From Pelagibius marinus (lineage in GTDB: Bacteria; Pseudomonadota; Alphaproteobacteria; Kiloniellales; Kiloniellaceae), in NCBI RefSeq assembly GCF_014925385.1, contig NZ_JACSDK010000015.1, positions 248,001-312,000 on the forward strand: DNA of 64,000 nt, written 5' to 3'. Shown piece after piece: positions 37,301 to 44,353 of this stretch; position 1 is the first letter of the stretch, and each line of letters starts with the position of its first letter. A program made the position numbers and the translations under genes. The notes under the pieces are model-generated. The model searched no databases. It was not told where the DNA came from and saw only the letters and a list, made by a program, of their open reading frames with translations.

Positions 37301-37823
37301 AGATCAGCTCGTCGATGACCATCCGCGCGTTGGACGACAGCGAGAACACCGTATCGTCCACGAAGACAATCCCCAGTTCGGAGCCGACGCCGGTGGAGAC
37401 GATGTCGCCCTGGAAGATCGGATCGCCTTCCCGCAGGTCACTGCGGGAACCGTCGGGATGCTGCACCCGGGCGACGCCGCCGATGTCGCTCACTTCGCCG
37501 ATTGGCGTGCCGAGTTGCCCCTCGGCGCCGGCCTGGGCATAGGCGACGGGTATTTCCGGCCCGGCGAGGGATTCGACGGTCTCAAACGGCAGGCGGGCGC
37601 CGTCTGCGGTTTCCAGCTGCGGCGGGACCTCCTGTGCGAAGTAGTCCCGGAACAGCAGTTCCCCGCCCTCCGGCCCGCGCAGCAGGAGATCGTCGTCCAA
37701 GCGGATGAAATCGGCGGAGAACAGAACGTCGGCATCGACCGTGACCGGCGCGGGGCCCGAGATGTCGACTACTTCGGTGTTTTCGGAGGCAAGATCGCCG
37801 ACGGAAGTGGTCTCGCTGACCAT
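31314..37823 (-). CDS. giant FecR-domain / RTX surface protein
   Basis: A 2169-residue acidic protein. A FecR-like beta domain lies at about residues 108-235 (ARVQHPDGSRSDLREGDPIF and TPVGTIGIRGTTVGVQI). Around 410-560 and 705-860 are two similar blocks (SSFTLDAPEDGSDVDLPG and SSFTLDAPVADSDIDLAD), then more beta-sandwich repeats such as VEATFGDSSDGSEVHTVTV. A lamin-tail-like segment occurs near 1580 and glycine/aspartate RTX nonapeptides (GGDHNDFLFGDQGDDRLEG) at about 1880-2090, with a type I secretion C-terminus (DGADVYLFSLGVDEGSDEI). It should be exported by a type I system not encoded here. A TAAG tetrapeptide at residues 349-352 recalls the LapG cleavage site in LapA. Confidence 0.85.
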   Translation of the reverse strand: MVSETTSVGDLASENTEVVDISGPAPVTVDADVLFSADFIRLDDDLLLRGPEGGELLFRDYFAQEVPPQLETADGARLPFETVESLAGPEIPVAYAQAGAEGQLGTPIGEVSDIGGVARVQHPDGSRSDLREGDPIFQGDIVSTGVGSELGIVFVDDTVFSLSSNARMVIDELIYNPSGSDNSMGISLIQGTFVFVTGQVAPSGGMDVETPVGTIGIRGTTVGVQIATLGGNTRIVNLVNPDTGETGSFIFSNGGGSAQFTQANHFLQVASSSSLPGSPTVASSQVINNVFGRDLGNAIGIQRLIDRNDDDTPPAPPTQPNTNDQEGSLPEELPQDILEALLEQVPIETAAGPQALGGGAEFRLPPWLGQAFRLLSITPQGVIGEVDAPALEFPDIPQFVVFFTPESPVAPSAAFGLPGAEAGGAGLIAAIKEDSKDNLAIFAATAGNVENELTSIVLELPGFAPEDLDISSIIADLAGDPPLGTVEVTTVGGITRIVITFDITQDIQVFASSFTLDAPEDGSDVDLPGIKITATAQDLLDPTKMGSASASGTLVLDAVLDEAALPSQGASATVSEAAAAQDIPLDLSLSIIPTGFDSSGPDGDGSEAITNVTVVLSAGSLVLGAGAPAGSSIISNGGGSFTLLVANPADYADAVAALQVEVPAGLDGEVTGTIYVTTAEFSPSGAEAQSADNSLTLDADFSVMVTAGEVAPSASFGFPEGVVLLGAPAAITTILEDSEDNVIGFSVAAGDPTDELVSVEIALPGVAPGDVDIAQINADLAGPPLLGSAVVATPDGVTTIIVTFADAQDVQGFSSSFTLDAPVADSDIDLADIEITVTAKDITTPEAIGSASASGTIYVDAVADPVTVSVDAVSTSGDEAFAPGETGTVTVEATFGDSSDGSEVHTVTVTVPLGFTVTGLDGGTLDGDTVTWTTTDPNFQAVLQVMADDPLPGEQQVTWQAEATAVEQNSNTDPEAGDVEQTTANNTEDDQASDTVTLDPAGAPTVSVSLGDQALCIAEDGQGDFTVTVTAPGDDYVSEILLTNLPGAGEGWFTTVEGDDGGIFDPATGIYTTSGSPTSVILTVTLMPPPDSDLDVATVMGGDISFTATTTDPNSGDTAASAPVSADVDVDAVADGESEGLSVSVNVNDSGDPDGEFSPGETGTVSVSASFGDYMDGSELHTVVVDIPDGFTVVEPLPALAGVTVSVNGDGDVEFLVGDGVSGFTDYNFEVTASAGVADGEVYQFSATATALEEPIDEDCEAGNNEATSEASADADTGAAGAPTVGLSVPGDDGSLKEDTTGDVEITAQVTTSGDTLSQVVVTAPEGWVLSATAGGQIAAVEGDGTTSLTLTLVGGVTNFSALIQATPPEDSDVDGSFTVEATAVDGSDSAVNDDDFDVPVDAVADGGALVTTGGYGVSTNGSLVDLALLLGLQDGNPDNPDGDLFNAGGFDEDGSEAVTTIQVTLSGSPAIASDDDADLVYDAGFGGDVTHVNGSLVWTFTGTEAELQDLVASLQLDPADDYTGTLTVEVAVTTEEAAVESGSPAPGGDGSNGASGSEADDGDNAVTETFSFDVEAEIFLAGAVGINEIGLGVGTSVAKHGDVINTVNTGQNYIEIRNIVDHAVSTSEVKSLMIQIIGADGELVTIDLSTATGGSINIPPLGFLTIFEDGTWATSTPGGEIQQTGTYEIPGEYTEPGSVWGFGDDTSDMLGVYLVQDSGSVDMFLANGADGDLFGGTSGNWVSSGSATANAAALLGALIDLETYSGLVGDQDALLASLGRSDIVLDDAPAVDDEGTYIFSRVFADEETAGNGPGDETAADTNTSADWTTSNEPTSFDTAINNDDLAAIDDFNLQDSSDDLNPAQGAGTNEEDAGQTVLYADVDGDSLQGGRGQDFLFGNTAANLLQGGDHNDFLFGDQGDDRLEGGGGADFLVDVDGADLLIGGSGDDILVSGQEHLPGSVVLASAAGDLLIGDEVAGAGGFFGEDVILGGGGGNLIFGDTLLVEAEYEGSLFDLAVLVFNDVEGPALRAAMDGLGESDWIESGSGNDSVLGQGGDDTIAGQEGDDLLAGGDGADVYLFSLGVDEGSDEILDFSVVEGDLLSFTDVSDVDGPAGIDIEDAVASFTNNGGGAGIDELVLESGTVVLIHDVDDALSSIADVTANSLVNGS

Positions 37824-38319
37824 TTCACCCCACTCCCTGTGTGGATGTGACCTGTGCGGATGAACTAGGGGGCCGGCCGCGTCCGCCTTGACTGAAGGCC
37901 TGAAGCGAAACTAAACAGAACACTAATGATTATCCAAGAATCTATCGGCCACCCCACTCAGAAACTAACAGCACAGAGAGGCGACTGAGAACAAAAAAGA
38001 GAAGAATCTGTGACAAAATAGTGTAGTTGTGATTGGTTTATTATTGGCAATCCATAATAGTCGCAGCATTTTTTATTTATATAATTCCAATTAAATATAA
38101 TTCGTTAACAAGTATTTCTTTTGTTAACCAAAGGAATTAACGCAACCACAGAGGGTGCCTGTATAAATACCGTGGTAGATGGCAGGCATTTCTTGTCACT
38201 TCGCCTCTCCGCCATATTGCAAAAACAAGATGAATGATCTTATTCCCATCATCTTGCTACTAAATGACGTTTGGCGAGGACGCTTGGTCTTCCACCGGAA
38301 TGCAAGGTATTGGGAGTGA
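37824..38319. other. very AT-rich regulatory region upstream of the giant surface protein gene
   Basis: About 430 bases of it, especially 37910-38130, are far more AT-rich than the rest of the window, with runs such as TTTTTTATTTATATAATTCC. It holds no gene. It probably contains the promoter of the leftward giant gene and binding sites for nucleoid proteins such as MucR/Ros or H-NS analogues. Confidence 0.6.
38104..38128. promoter_or_regulatory. inverted repeat in the AT-rich region
   Basis: GTTAACAA (38104-38111) and TTGTTAAC (38121-38128) form a perfect 8-base inverted repeat with a 9-base spacer, about 280 bases upstream of the giant surface protein gene. The centre-to-centre distance of about 17 bases would suit a dimeric regulator. 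Confidence 0.5.
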
Positions 38320-38794
38320 AGTCCGCTATCGTGGCGGGAACTGTTCTCGGGCGTTTTCGCTCAGCCCGAGAGCGGCAAGCGAGCGGTCGGCAAAGACGGC
38401 CCAACGCCCAGGCCCGCCGGCAAGCATGGAGCCACGAAGCGGTCCGAAGTCGTGGCAGATTTCGATGGTGTGTCGGAGGATCGCAAAGCGCCAGCCAAAC
38501 CGGGCGCTGTCTATCGGGACGGCATCCTCGTCCAGGTTCACCGCCCGGAGCGATTCGAAATCTTACAAGCCGATTGTCGCTGATCGACGGCGCGAGGGAC
38601 ACGATAGCGTGAAGGCACGCAAAGACCTGCTTCAGGTCGAGCTTCTAAAAGCAATCCTGGCCGAAGACGGGCCGAGCGATCTGCCCGAGGCCTATCAGGA
38701 TGAGGGGAGCCGTGGCCCGCACTGGAGAGAGCGGATCGGGCGCAGCCTTACCCGGGTAACCGACGCCGCCACGGCGGTCCTGCACTGCACCTGA
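38320..38794 (+). pseudogene. frameshifted remnant of an NTP_transf_8 / GSU2403-like nucleotidyltransferase-fold gene
   Basis: Two frames joined near 38562 read like one protein. The first gives KPGAVYRDGILVQVHRPERF then EI; the next frame continues YKPIVADRRREGHDSVKARK, DLLQVELLKAILAEDGPSDL and PEAYQDEGSRGPHWRERIG. Proteins of this family typically read RPERFAVHKLIVA with a following Arg-rich, Lys-Asp segment and a RGPxWR end, so one inserted base (or two lost) would explain the break. There is no start codon in the first frame and the 5' part cannot be traced. It is a decayed C-terminal fragment, lying between the AT-rich region and the polysaccharide locus. Confidence 0.5.
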
Positions 38795-39055
38795 CCGCAA
38801 CTTGCTCCCGAAAGGGGCGTTATGCGCGGATCAGCCGCCAACGGTTGAGCCCGGAGCCACGGTATTGCCCGGCCACTCTGTGCCGGCAGTGGTTGACAAC
38901 TCAACCAGGTAACGTCGCTCGTACTCTCCGCGGTTTAGGGGCCGCTACCTGGACAAGGGTTCTCACAATGCAACTGGATGATAGTCGGCCGGCCATTGTC
39001 AGGCTCGGCTTCGATATCAAAAACCGCACGTATCGCCGAGTTTCAGGCTGACATG

Positions 39056-40981
39056 TTAGGCCATCTTTTGATCCAGCCAGGCACTGAACATCAGGACACC
39101 CCACAGCGAATACTGCCAGTTCCGCTTGCCGGAAATGTGCTCCCCCCAGCGTGCGCGGATCGGTGCGGGGTCGAGGAAGCCTTGGCGCTTCAGACGGGAT
39201 TCGCTCAACAAGTCCTCCGCCCAGCCGCGCAAGGGGCCGCGCAACCAGGAATCTATTGGAACGCTGAATCCCATTTTCGGCCGCTCGATCAGCGTGCGCG
39301 GCACATGGCGATCGAGCACCTGCCGCAGAATCCACTTCCCCTCGCGGCCGCGGATCTTGAAGTCTTGCGGCAGTGACCAGGCGAACTCCACCACCCGGTG
39401 ATCGAGCAGCGGCACCCGCGCCTCAAGCGATACCGCCATGGAAGCGCGATCGACCTTGGTGAGGATGTCGTCGGGAAGATAGGTTTGCGTGTCGGCGAAC
39501 TGCATGCGCGCGGCGAAGCCGGATAGATCTCCTGCCGCCTCGCTCCAGACGGCATCAACGTTCTCCCGCCCGCCGGTGACGAGCGCAGCAGGGTCTGGCC
39601 ATTGACTGACCAGAGCGCAGAAAGCTTGTTGTGGGCTCTTGCCCAAAATATCGGCGATCTTATGCAGCTTTTCGCCGAGCATGGGAATGGCGCCTATTTT
39701 CGGCAACGGCCCGAGCATTTGTGACCAGCGGGTCGGCGGCACCGCCAAAATCAACGCAGCGGCGTAGCGCCCCAGAGGCTCGGGCAGAAGCGCTGTGCGT
39801 GACAGGACAGCGGGAGCCTGATAATAGCGATTGTAGCCTCCGAACAGCTCGTCGCCGCCATCGCCGGACAGGGCGACCGTGACATGCTCTCGCGTCATGC
39901 GAGAAACGAGAAAGGTCGGGATCTGCGAGGCATCGGCAAAAGGCTCGTCATAGATATCCGGCAGGTTCGGGATGACGGCGCGGGCCTCATCCGGCGTTAC
40001 CCGAAGCTCAGTGTGCTCGGTGCCAAGGTGGTCTGCCACCGCCCTGGCATAAGCTGCCTCATTGTAGTCGTCCTCGGCAAAGCCGATGGAGAAGCTCCGC
40101 ACGGGGCGCGACGAACGCCTGTTCATCAGCGCGGCGACGATCGAGGAGTCCACGCCACCGGACAAGAAGGCGCCGAACGGCACATCGGCGATCATGCGCA
40201 TTTCGACCGCATCACCGAGCAGGTCCTCAAGCGCCGAGATCGCCTCGTCTTCGCTGCCGGTGAAAGGGGCGGCGGCCCCATTTTCCCGTGCCGCCGCGAG
40301 CGACCACCACGCCTCGATTTGCGGCTCCCCGCCCTGGCGAACCGAGAGCAGGTGGCCGGGGCGCAGCTTTTGGATTCCACGGTAAATGCTCTGCGGCGCC
40401 GGCACGTAGTTGAAGCGCAGGAAGCTGCAGAGTGAATCGCGGTCGATCTCGCCGGAAAAATCGGGGTGGCGCTGAAGCGCCGAAAGCTCTGAGGCGAAAA
40501 GAAGACTCTTGCTGAATCGCCCCCAATAGAGTGGCTTGATCCCGAGCCGATCGCGCACCAAAGTCAGCTCGCGCAGTTCGCGATCCCACAGGGCGAAGGC
40601 GAACATTCCGATAAGACGCTCGAGAGTTGGCCTCAGACCGTGTCGGGCGATAGCCTCGACGAGAACCTCGGTGTCGGAGGCACCGCGAAAAGAGACGCCT
40701 GCCGCCTCCAACTCCCGGCGTAATTCGGCGGCGTTGTAAACTTCGCCATTATAGCTGAGTACATAGCGGCCGTTCGCGGAAACCATCGGCTGGTGTCCGG
40801 CCGCCGAGAGATCGATGATGGAAAGGCGGCGATGGCCAAGACCGACGCCGGCGGCCCCATCGGCCCAGCTTCCGCCGTCGTCCGGCCCCCGATGAACCAG
40901 ACTGTCGGCCATCCGCCGCGCCAGCGCCTCGAAGTCCGCGCCCCCCCCGGCGGGCCCGAGAAAACCGGCTATGCCACACAT
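39056..40981 (-). CDS. AsnB-type glutamine amidotransferase (polysaccharide cluster copy 1)
   Basis: The mature N-terminus is MCGIAGFLGPAGGG: Cys2 is the class II glutaminase nucleophile, so the start at 40981 is certain. The protein has 641 residues with the glutaminase domain (about 1-200), then the synthetase domain with PP-loop SGGVDSSIVAAL (about 265). Sequences like this, although named asparagine synthetases, often amidate uronic acids in O-antigens. It is the last gene of the leftward polysaccharide operon. Function on a nucleotide-linked or polymer uronic acid is inferred from the neighbouring wlb/wbm-like genes. Confidence 0.88.
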   Translation of the reverse strand: MCGIAGFLGPAGGGADFEALARRMADSLVHRGPDDGGSWADGAAGVGLGHRRLSIIDLSAAGHQPMVSANGRYVLSYNGEVYNAAELRRELEAAGVSFRGASDTEVLVEAIARHGLRPTLERLIGMFAFALWDRELRELTLVRDRLGIKPLYWGRFSKSLLFASELSALQRHPDFSGEIDRDSLCSFLRFNYVPAPQSIYRGIQKLRPGHLLSVRQGGEPQIEAWWSLAAARENGAAAPFTGSEDEAISALEDLLGDAVEMRMIADVPFGAFLSGGVDSSIVAALMNRRSSRPVRSFSIGFAEDDYNEAAYARAVADHLGTEHTELRVTPDEARAVIPNLPDIYDEPFADASQIPTFLVSRMTREHVTVALSGDGGDELFGGYNRYYQAPAVLSRTALLPEPLGRYAAALILAVPPTRWSQMLGPLPKIGAIPMLGEKLHKIADILGKSPQQAFCALVSQWPDPAALVTGGRENVDAVWSEAAGDLSGFAARMQFADTQTYLPDDILTKVDRASMAVSLEARVPLLDHRVVEFAWSLPQDFKIRGREGKWILRQVLDRHVPRTLIERPKMGFSVPIDSWLRGPLRGWAEDLLSESRLKRQGFLDPAPIRARWGEHISGKRNWQYSLWGVLMFSAWLDQKMA

Positions 40982-40997
40982 GGACGAGCCCCCACCA

Positions 40998-42227
40998 TCA
41001 GGCTGCCATGTCCCCGGCCAGGATGTCGTAGACAGCCTGCGCCCGATGGGCATAGGTATGCCCGTCCATCACATGGGCGCGGGCCGCTTCCGTGACCTCA
41101 AGACGCCGGCGCTCGTCACGGAAGGCTTCCATCACCTCGGAAATATTCGAAAAGTCGGACGCCAAGCGGATGTAATGGACATCGGGGCTAAGAATGTCGT
41201 TGTAGCGCCCTTCCAGAAGGATCTGGCAGGTGGCGGTGCCGATGGCGTCGAAGTGGCGCGAGGAAATGCACTTGCCGTGATGTTCCGGTATGGGCCGCCC
41301 GGCAAAGAATCTTTCATGGATCTCGTCGAATGCCAGTGCCTCGGTGACGGCGGATTCATGGCGGATCGGTCCGCGGCTCAGCAGCTTGCGCAGCCAGCGC
41401 CGCCAGCCGAAAGGCAGCTTGTGGCCGAACAGGCGCAGCGGGCTGTCGTTGGCAATCATGATGCCCCTTCCGGCGTTCCTTTGCGCCGTCCAGGCCCGGA
41501 TCGCCTGCATGGTGGCGTCGTCACGCTCGATGAACCAGGAGCCGGCCTCGGTGGAAACCGTCCCCCGGCAATCATTGAGAAAAGCGGCCCATCCGTCGCG
41601 GTTGAACCGCTCGGTGGAGATATCGACCTTCAGATCCGGTGCGAACTCGTGACGGGCGAAGAACTCATGGACGCGGTTGCGGTCATCATCGCCGAGATGC
41701 GCCAGGTATTTGACCGCCCGCACCCCAATGTCGCGGCCTCGCTCGCGATGGGGAACCTGCGGGTGGAAAGCCTCCGGGTTGAGGGCGTGGGGCAGCGCCA
41801 CGACGCCGCGCTCCGCCAAGTCGCCAAAAAGGTATTCACCGCTCTCTCGCAAGAGCTGGGTAGCGATATAGTCCGGGCGGATGGTGGCGAAGACCGCGCG
41901 TTTAGCGCTGATCGGCGAGCCCGGCAAATTGACTTCGTTGCCGACAAACGTCAGCAGCCTGCATTTCCGCTCCGCGAGCACCGAGGCCACCGGTTCGAGA
42001 TATCGGGTAGTGTCGCCATTGGTCGAGTGCAGAAGAATGGCCGCATCGGCCCCCTTCAATGCCAACCGTAGCCGCCGGGCGGCATCGCCGCGGGCGATAT
42101 CGCAGACCTCCACCTCGAATTGGGGCGAGTCAAGGAACGCCGCTTTCCAATCATCATAATAACTGAGACGGTCGGTATAATCGGCGCTGACCACCAAGAC
42201 GCGCAGGGCGGATGGCCTCGTACTCAC
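40998..42227 (-). CDS. CgeB-like glycosyltransferase, GT-B fold (copy 1)
   Basis: A GTG at 42227 (VSTRPSALRVLVVSADYTD) overlaps the stop of the 2-epimerase gene (GTGA), giving 409 residues. The C-terminal half resembles CgeB/DUF3880-type glycosyltransferases, with ISSRHFDAIGTATCQILLEG and a later SNISEVMEAFRDERRR tail. Two other genes in this operon (50164-51501, 51498-52904) show the same architecture, with the corresponding motif ISPRCFEAAALRTLMIMYEG. No acceptor or donor can be named. The start by GTG is supported by the coupling overlap. Confidence 0.72.
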   Translation of the reverse strand: MSTRPSALRVLVVSADYTDRLSYYDDWKAAFLDSPQFEVEVCDIARGDAARRLRLALKGADAAILLHSTNGDTTRYLEPVASVLAERKCRLLTFVGNEVNLPGSPISAKRAVFATIRPDYIATQLLRESGEYLFGDLAERGVVALPHALNPEAFHPQVPHRERGRDIGVRAVKYLAHLGDDDRNRVHEFFARHEFAPDLKVDISTERFNRDGWAAFLNDCRGTVSTEAGSWFIERDDATMQAIRAWTAQRNAGRGIMIANDSPLRLFGHKLPFGWRRWLRKLLSRGPIRHESAVTEALAFDEIHERFFAGRPIPEHHGKCISSRHFDAIGTATCQILLEGRYNDILSPDVHYIRLASDFSNISEVMEAFRDERRRLEVTEAARAHVMDGHTYAHRAQAVYDILAGDMAA

Positions 42228-43270
42228 ACACCCACCATGACCAGATCGGCGACGATCAGTTCGGCGGCGTTGCCTCTGCCATATTCGCCGATGGGCCGGC
42301 GCGGCTGTTTGTAATCGGGCATCGACCACAACCGGTTCCAGCCCGCCTCTACCGTCTCTACCCACTCGGTCTCGCCGCGCAGCGTGACGCAGGGCTTGCC
42401 GTGAAAATAGGCCTCTTTCTGCACGCCACCAGAATCGGTATGAACATCGGCGCAGCCGTCGAGCAACGCACTCATGTCGAGATAGCCCACCGGCTCTATG
42501 ACCTTGAGGGCTTCGAGCGAAATGCCAAATCGGGCGGACGCCTGTGCGGTGCGGGGATGTAGCGGCAGTATGACCGTACGTTCCAACGCCACCTTCTCCA
42601 GGTGTGCGATCACCGCGCGCAAGCTGGCCGCGTCATCGGTGTTTTCGGCGCGGTGAACCGTAGCCAACGAGTAACGACCGGGCTCGACGCCGAGCCGAAC
42701 CAGAATATCGGAGCCAGACCGCGCCCGCCCACGGGCGTCGAGCGTGGCATCATACATGACGTCACCGACATGCATGACCCCTTCGCGAATACCCTCATCG
42801 GCAAGGTTCTTTACCGCTGCGGTGGTCGGGCAATAAAGGCGGGCACTGACGTGGTCGGTCAGGACGCGGTTGATTTCCTCTGGCATACGGCGATTGAACG
42901 AACGCAGCCCCGCCTCGACATGGGCAACCGGGATATGCAGCTTGGCTGCCGCCAATGCTCCTGCCAAGGTCGAATTCGTATCGCCATAGACCAGCACCCA
43001 GTCGGGTTTCTCTTCGATCAGGATCGCCTCGATGGCGGCAAGCATGCGCCCGGTCATCTCGCCGTGACTGCCTCCCGCAATGTCGAGGTGATGGTCCGGG
43101 GCTGGAATGCCCAGTTCCTCAAAGAAGATCTCCGACATGTTGGTATCGAAATGCTGCCCAGTGTGCACCATGACCTCGGCAATTCCGTCCTGGCGCGCCA
43201 CGGCCCGGCTGACCGCCGCCGCCTTGATGAATTGTGGGCGGGCACCAATGACGGTGACAAGCTTCAGCAT
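42224..43270 (-). CDS. wbpI: non-hydrolysing UDP-GlcNAc 2-epimerase, WbpI/WlbD-like
   Basis: A 348-residue GT-B-fold epimerase. Conserved parts are VTVIGARPQFIKAAAVSRAV, VHTGQHFDTNMSEIFFEELG, VYGDTNSTLAGALAAAKLHI, HVEAGLRSFNRRMPEEINR and the C-terminal TDSGGVQKEAYFHGKPCVTL. The MSEIFFEELGIP-type N-terminal half is close to the WbpI/WbmI group, which inverts C2 of UDP-2,3-diacetamido sugars, rather than canonical WecB. The presence of wlbA, wlbB and wlbC homologues in the same operon supports that. The family is certain, the substrate inferred. Confidence 0.85.
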   Translation of the reverse strand: MLKLVTVIGARPQFIKAAAVSRAVARQDGIAEVMVHTGQHFDTNMSEIFFEELGIPAPDHHLDIAGGSHGEMTGRMLAAIEAILIEEKPDWVLVYGDTNSTLAGALAAAKLHIPVAHVEAGLRSFNRRMPEEINRVLTDHVSARLYCPTTAAVKNLADEGIREGVMHVGDVMYDATLDARGRARSGSDILVRLGVEPGRYSLATVHRAENTDDAASLRAVIAHLEKVALERTVILPLHPRTAQASARFGISLEALKVIEPVGYLDMSALLDGCADVHTDSGGVQKEAYFHGKPCVTLRGETEWVETVEAGWNRLWSMPDYKQPRRPIGEYGRGNAAELIVADLVMVGV

Positions 43271-43285
43271 TACTTCGGACGTCTC

Positions 43286-44338
43286 CTAGAGTCTTGACAT
43301 CAGGCGGTCGTGCTGGCGGATGCAGCGCTCGATCAGATCACGGTTCTCACGGGTCCAGGCCACGGTGCGGGCAACACCCTCACGCACCGAAACTTCCGCT
43401 GTGAAGCCGATTTTATCGCGTGATTTCTCGGTGGAGCCGAAGCGCTTTCCTGAACGGTCCCAATCGCGCGCCGGGCGCAGGTCCACCGGCGTGGTATTGC
43501 CGGTTTCCGTATTGATGATTTCGGCAAGCTCGAGGATCGTCGTCTCCACGCCTGAGGCTAAATTGTAGACCTCGCCCGGCTCGCCATGCGCCGCCGCGCG
43601 CATCAGACCCCGCGCCATATCCTCGACGAAGATGAAATCGCGGCTGGCGCTACCGCCATTATCCAGCGGCAAAGCCTCACCATTCAGCGATTTCCAGATG
43701 AAGGTCGGCGTTACATTGCGCCAGACAGTGTGTGGTGTGCCCCGCCAGCGCCCCGCGCCGAGCACCTCGCGCGGCCCATAGACATTCTGAAAGCGCGCTT
43801 TGACTATCGGCAGGCCGTGGCGCATCCAGTAGTAGTTGCCGTAGAGCTCGCCGATCAGCTTGGAGATCGAATAAGGACTGTCGTGATAAAGCGAAACCGG
43901 CGCGTCCTCGTTGGTCGCCTGTGCAGTATCATAAGTTTTCTCGGCCACGGCGCAACCGGCGGCAGCGTAGACGACCTTCTTGAGATTCTTGATGTCCTTG
44001 ATTCGCTCGAACAGCTTGAGACTGGTTAGCGTGTTGTTTTCGTGATCGGCAAGCGGATCAGCAATCGAGGATTGATTGCCGTGATAGCAGGAAAGATGGA
44101 AGACGAAATCGAGATCCTCGGGAAGGCCGTGCAGGATGCGGTCGTCGGTGATTGAGCCGTAGCGGAAATCGACCCGCGGATCGTCCGGCACATTTGTCAC
44201 ATCCGAAGATAAAAGATTATCGACGATTATGACCTGCGCCGGACCCTGTTCCAGCAGCTTGAGCACCAGATTGGAGCCAACAAAGCCGGCGCCACCGACG
44301 ACAAGGATCGTCGCCTTTTTGAAACTCGGTTCGTGCAT
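43286..44338 (-). CDS. wbmF: NAD-dependent epimerase/dehydratase, WbmF-like
   Basis: A 350-residue extended SDR. The NAD-binding motif is VVGGAGFVGSNLVLKLLEQG, and the active-site Tyr-x3-Lys is DSPYSISKLIGELYG (about residue 160). The conspicuous YHGNQSSIADPLADHENNT and GAGRWRGTPHTVWRNVTPTF segments match what I recall of Bordetella WbmF, one of three tandem SDRs in the O-antigen locus. Substrate there is probably a diacetamido-uronate sugar nucleotide. It is preceded by WbmG- and WbmH-like genes in the same order. Confidence 0.82.
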   Translation of the reverse strand: MHEPSFKKATILVVGGAGFVGSNLVLKLLEQGPAQVIIVDNLLSSDVTNVPDDPRVDFRYGSITDDRILHGLPEDLDFVFHLSCYHGNQSSIADPLADHENNTLTSLKLFERIKDIKNLKKVVYAAAGCAVAEKTYDTAQATNEDAPVSLYHDSPYSISKLIGELYGNYYWMRHGLPIVKARFQNVYGPREVLGAGRWRGTPHTVWRNVTPTFIWKSLNGEALPLDNGGSASRDFIFVEDMARGLMRAAAHGEPGEVYNLASGVETTILELAEIINTETGNTTPVDLRPARDWDRSGKRFGSTEKSRDKIGFTAEVSVREGVARTVAWTRENRDLIERCIRQHDRLMSRL

Positions 44339-44353
44339 GTCCGGAAAGCCCCT

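Noticed and set aside
31600-37800. Regularly recurring short motifs that could suggest a CRISPR array or tandem DNA repeats
   Set aside because: They follow the codon frame of a protein with repeated beta domains and RTX nonapeptides; there is no constant repeat-spacer structure.
35109-37850. Very long antisense open frame (about 913 codons) over the giant surface protein gene
   Set aside because: It is a high-GC shadow of the real minus-strand gene; the deduced protein is rich in Arg, His and Gly, lacks domain motifs and has no ribosome binding site. Similar long antisense frames over the cyclase (29170-31194) and glcDEF (19825-24098) were dismissed for the same reason.
38271-38612. Continuous 113-codon frame over the decayed nucleotidyltransferase remnant
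   Set aside because: Its deduced product is Arg/Gln/Ser-rich with no recognisable motif, while the overlapping two-frame reading matches a known family; it is most likely a shadow of the pseudogene.
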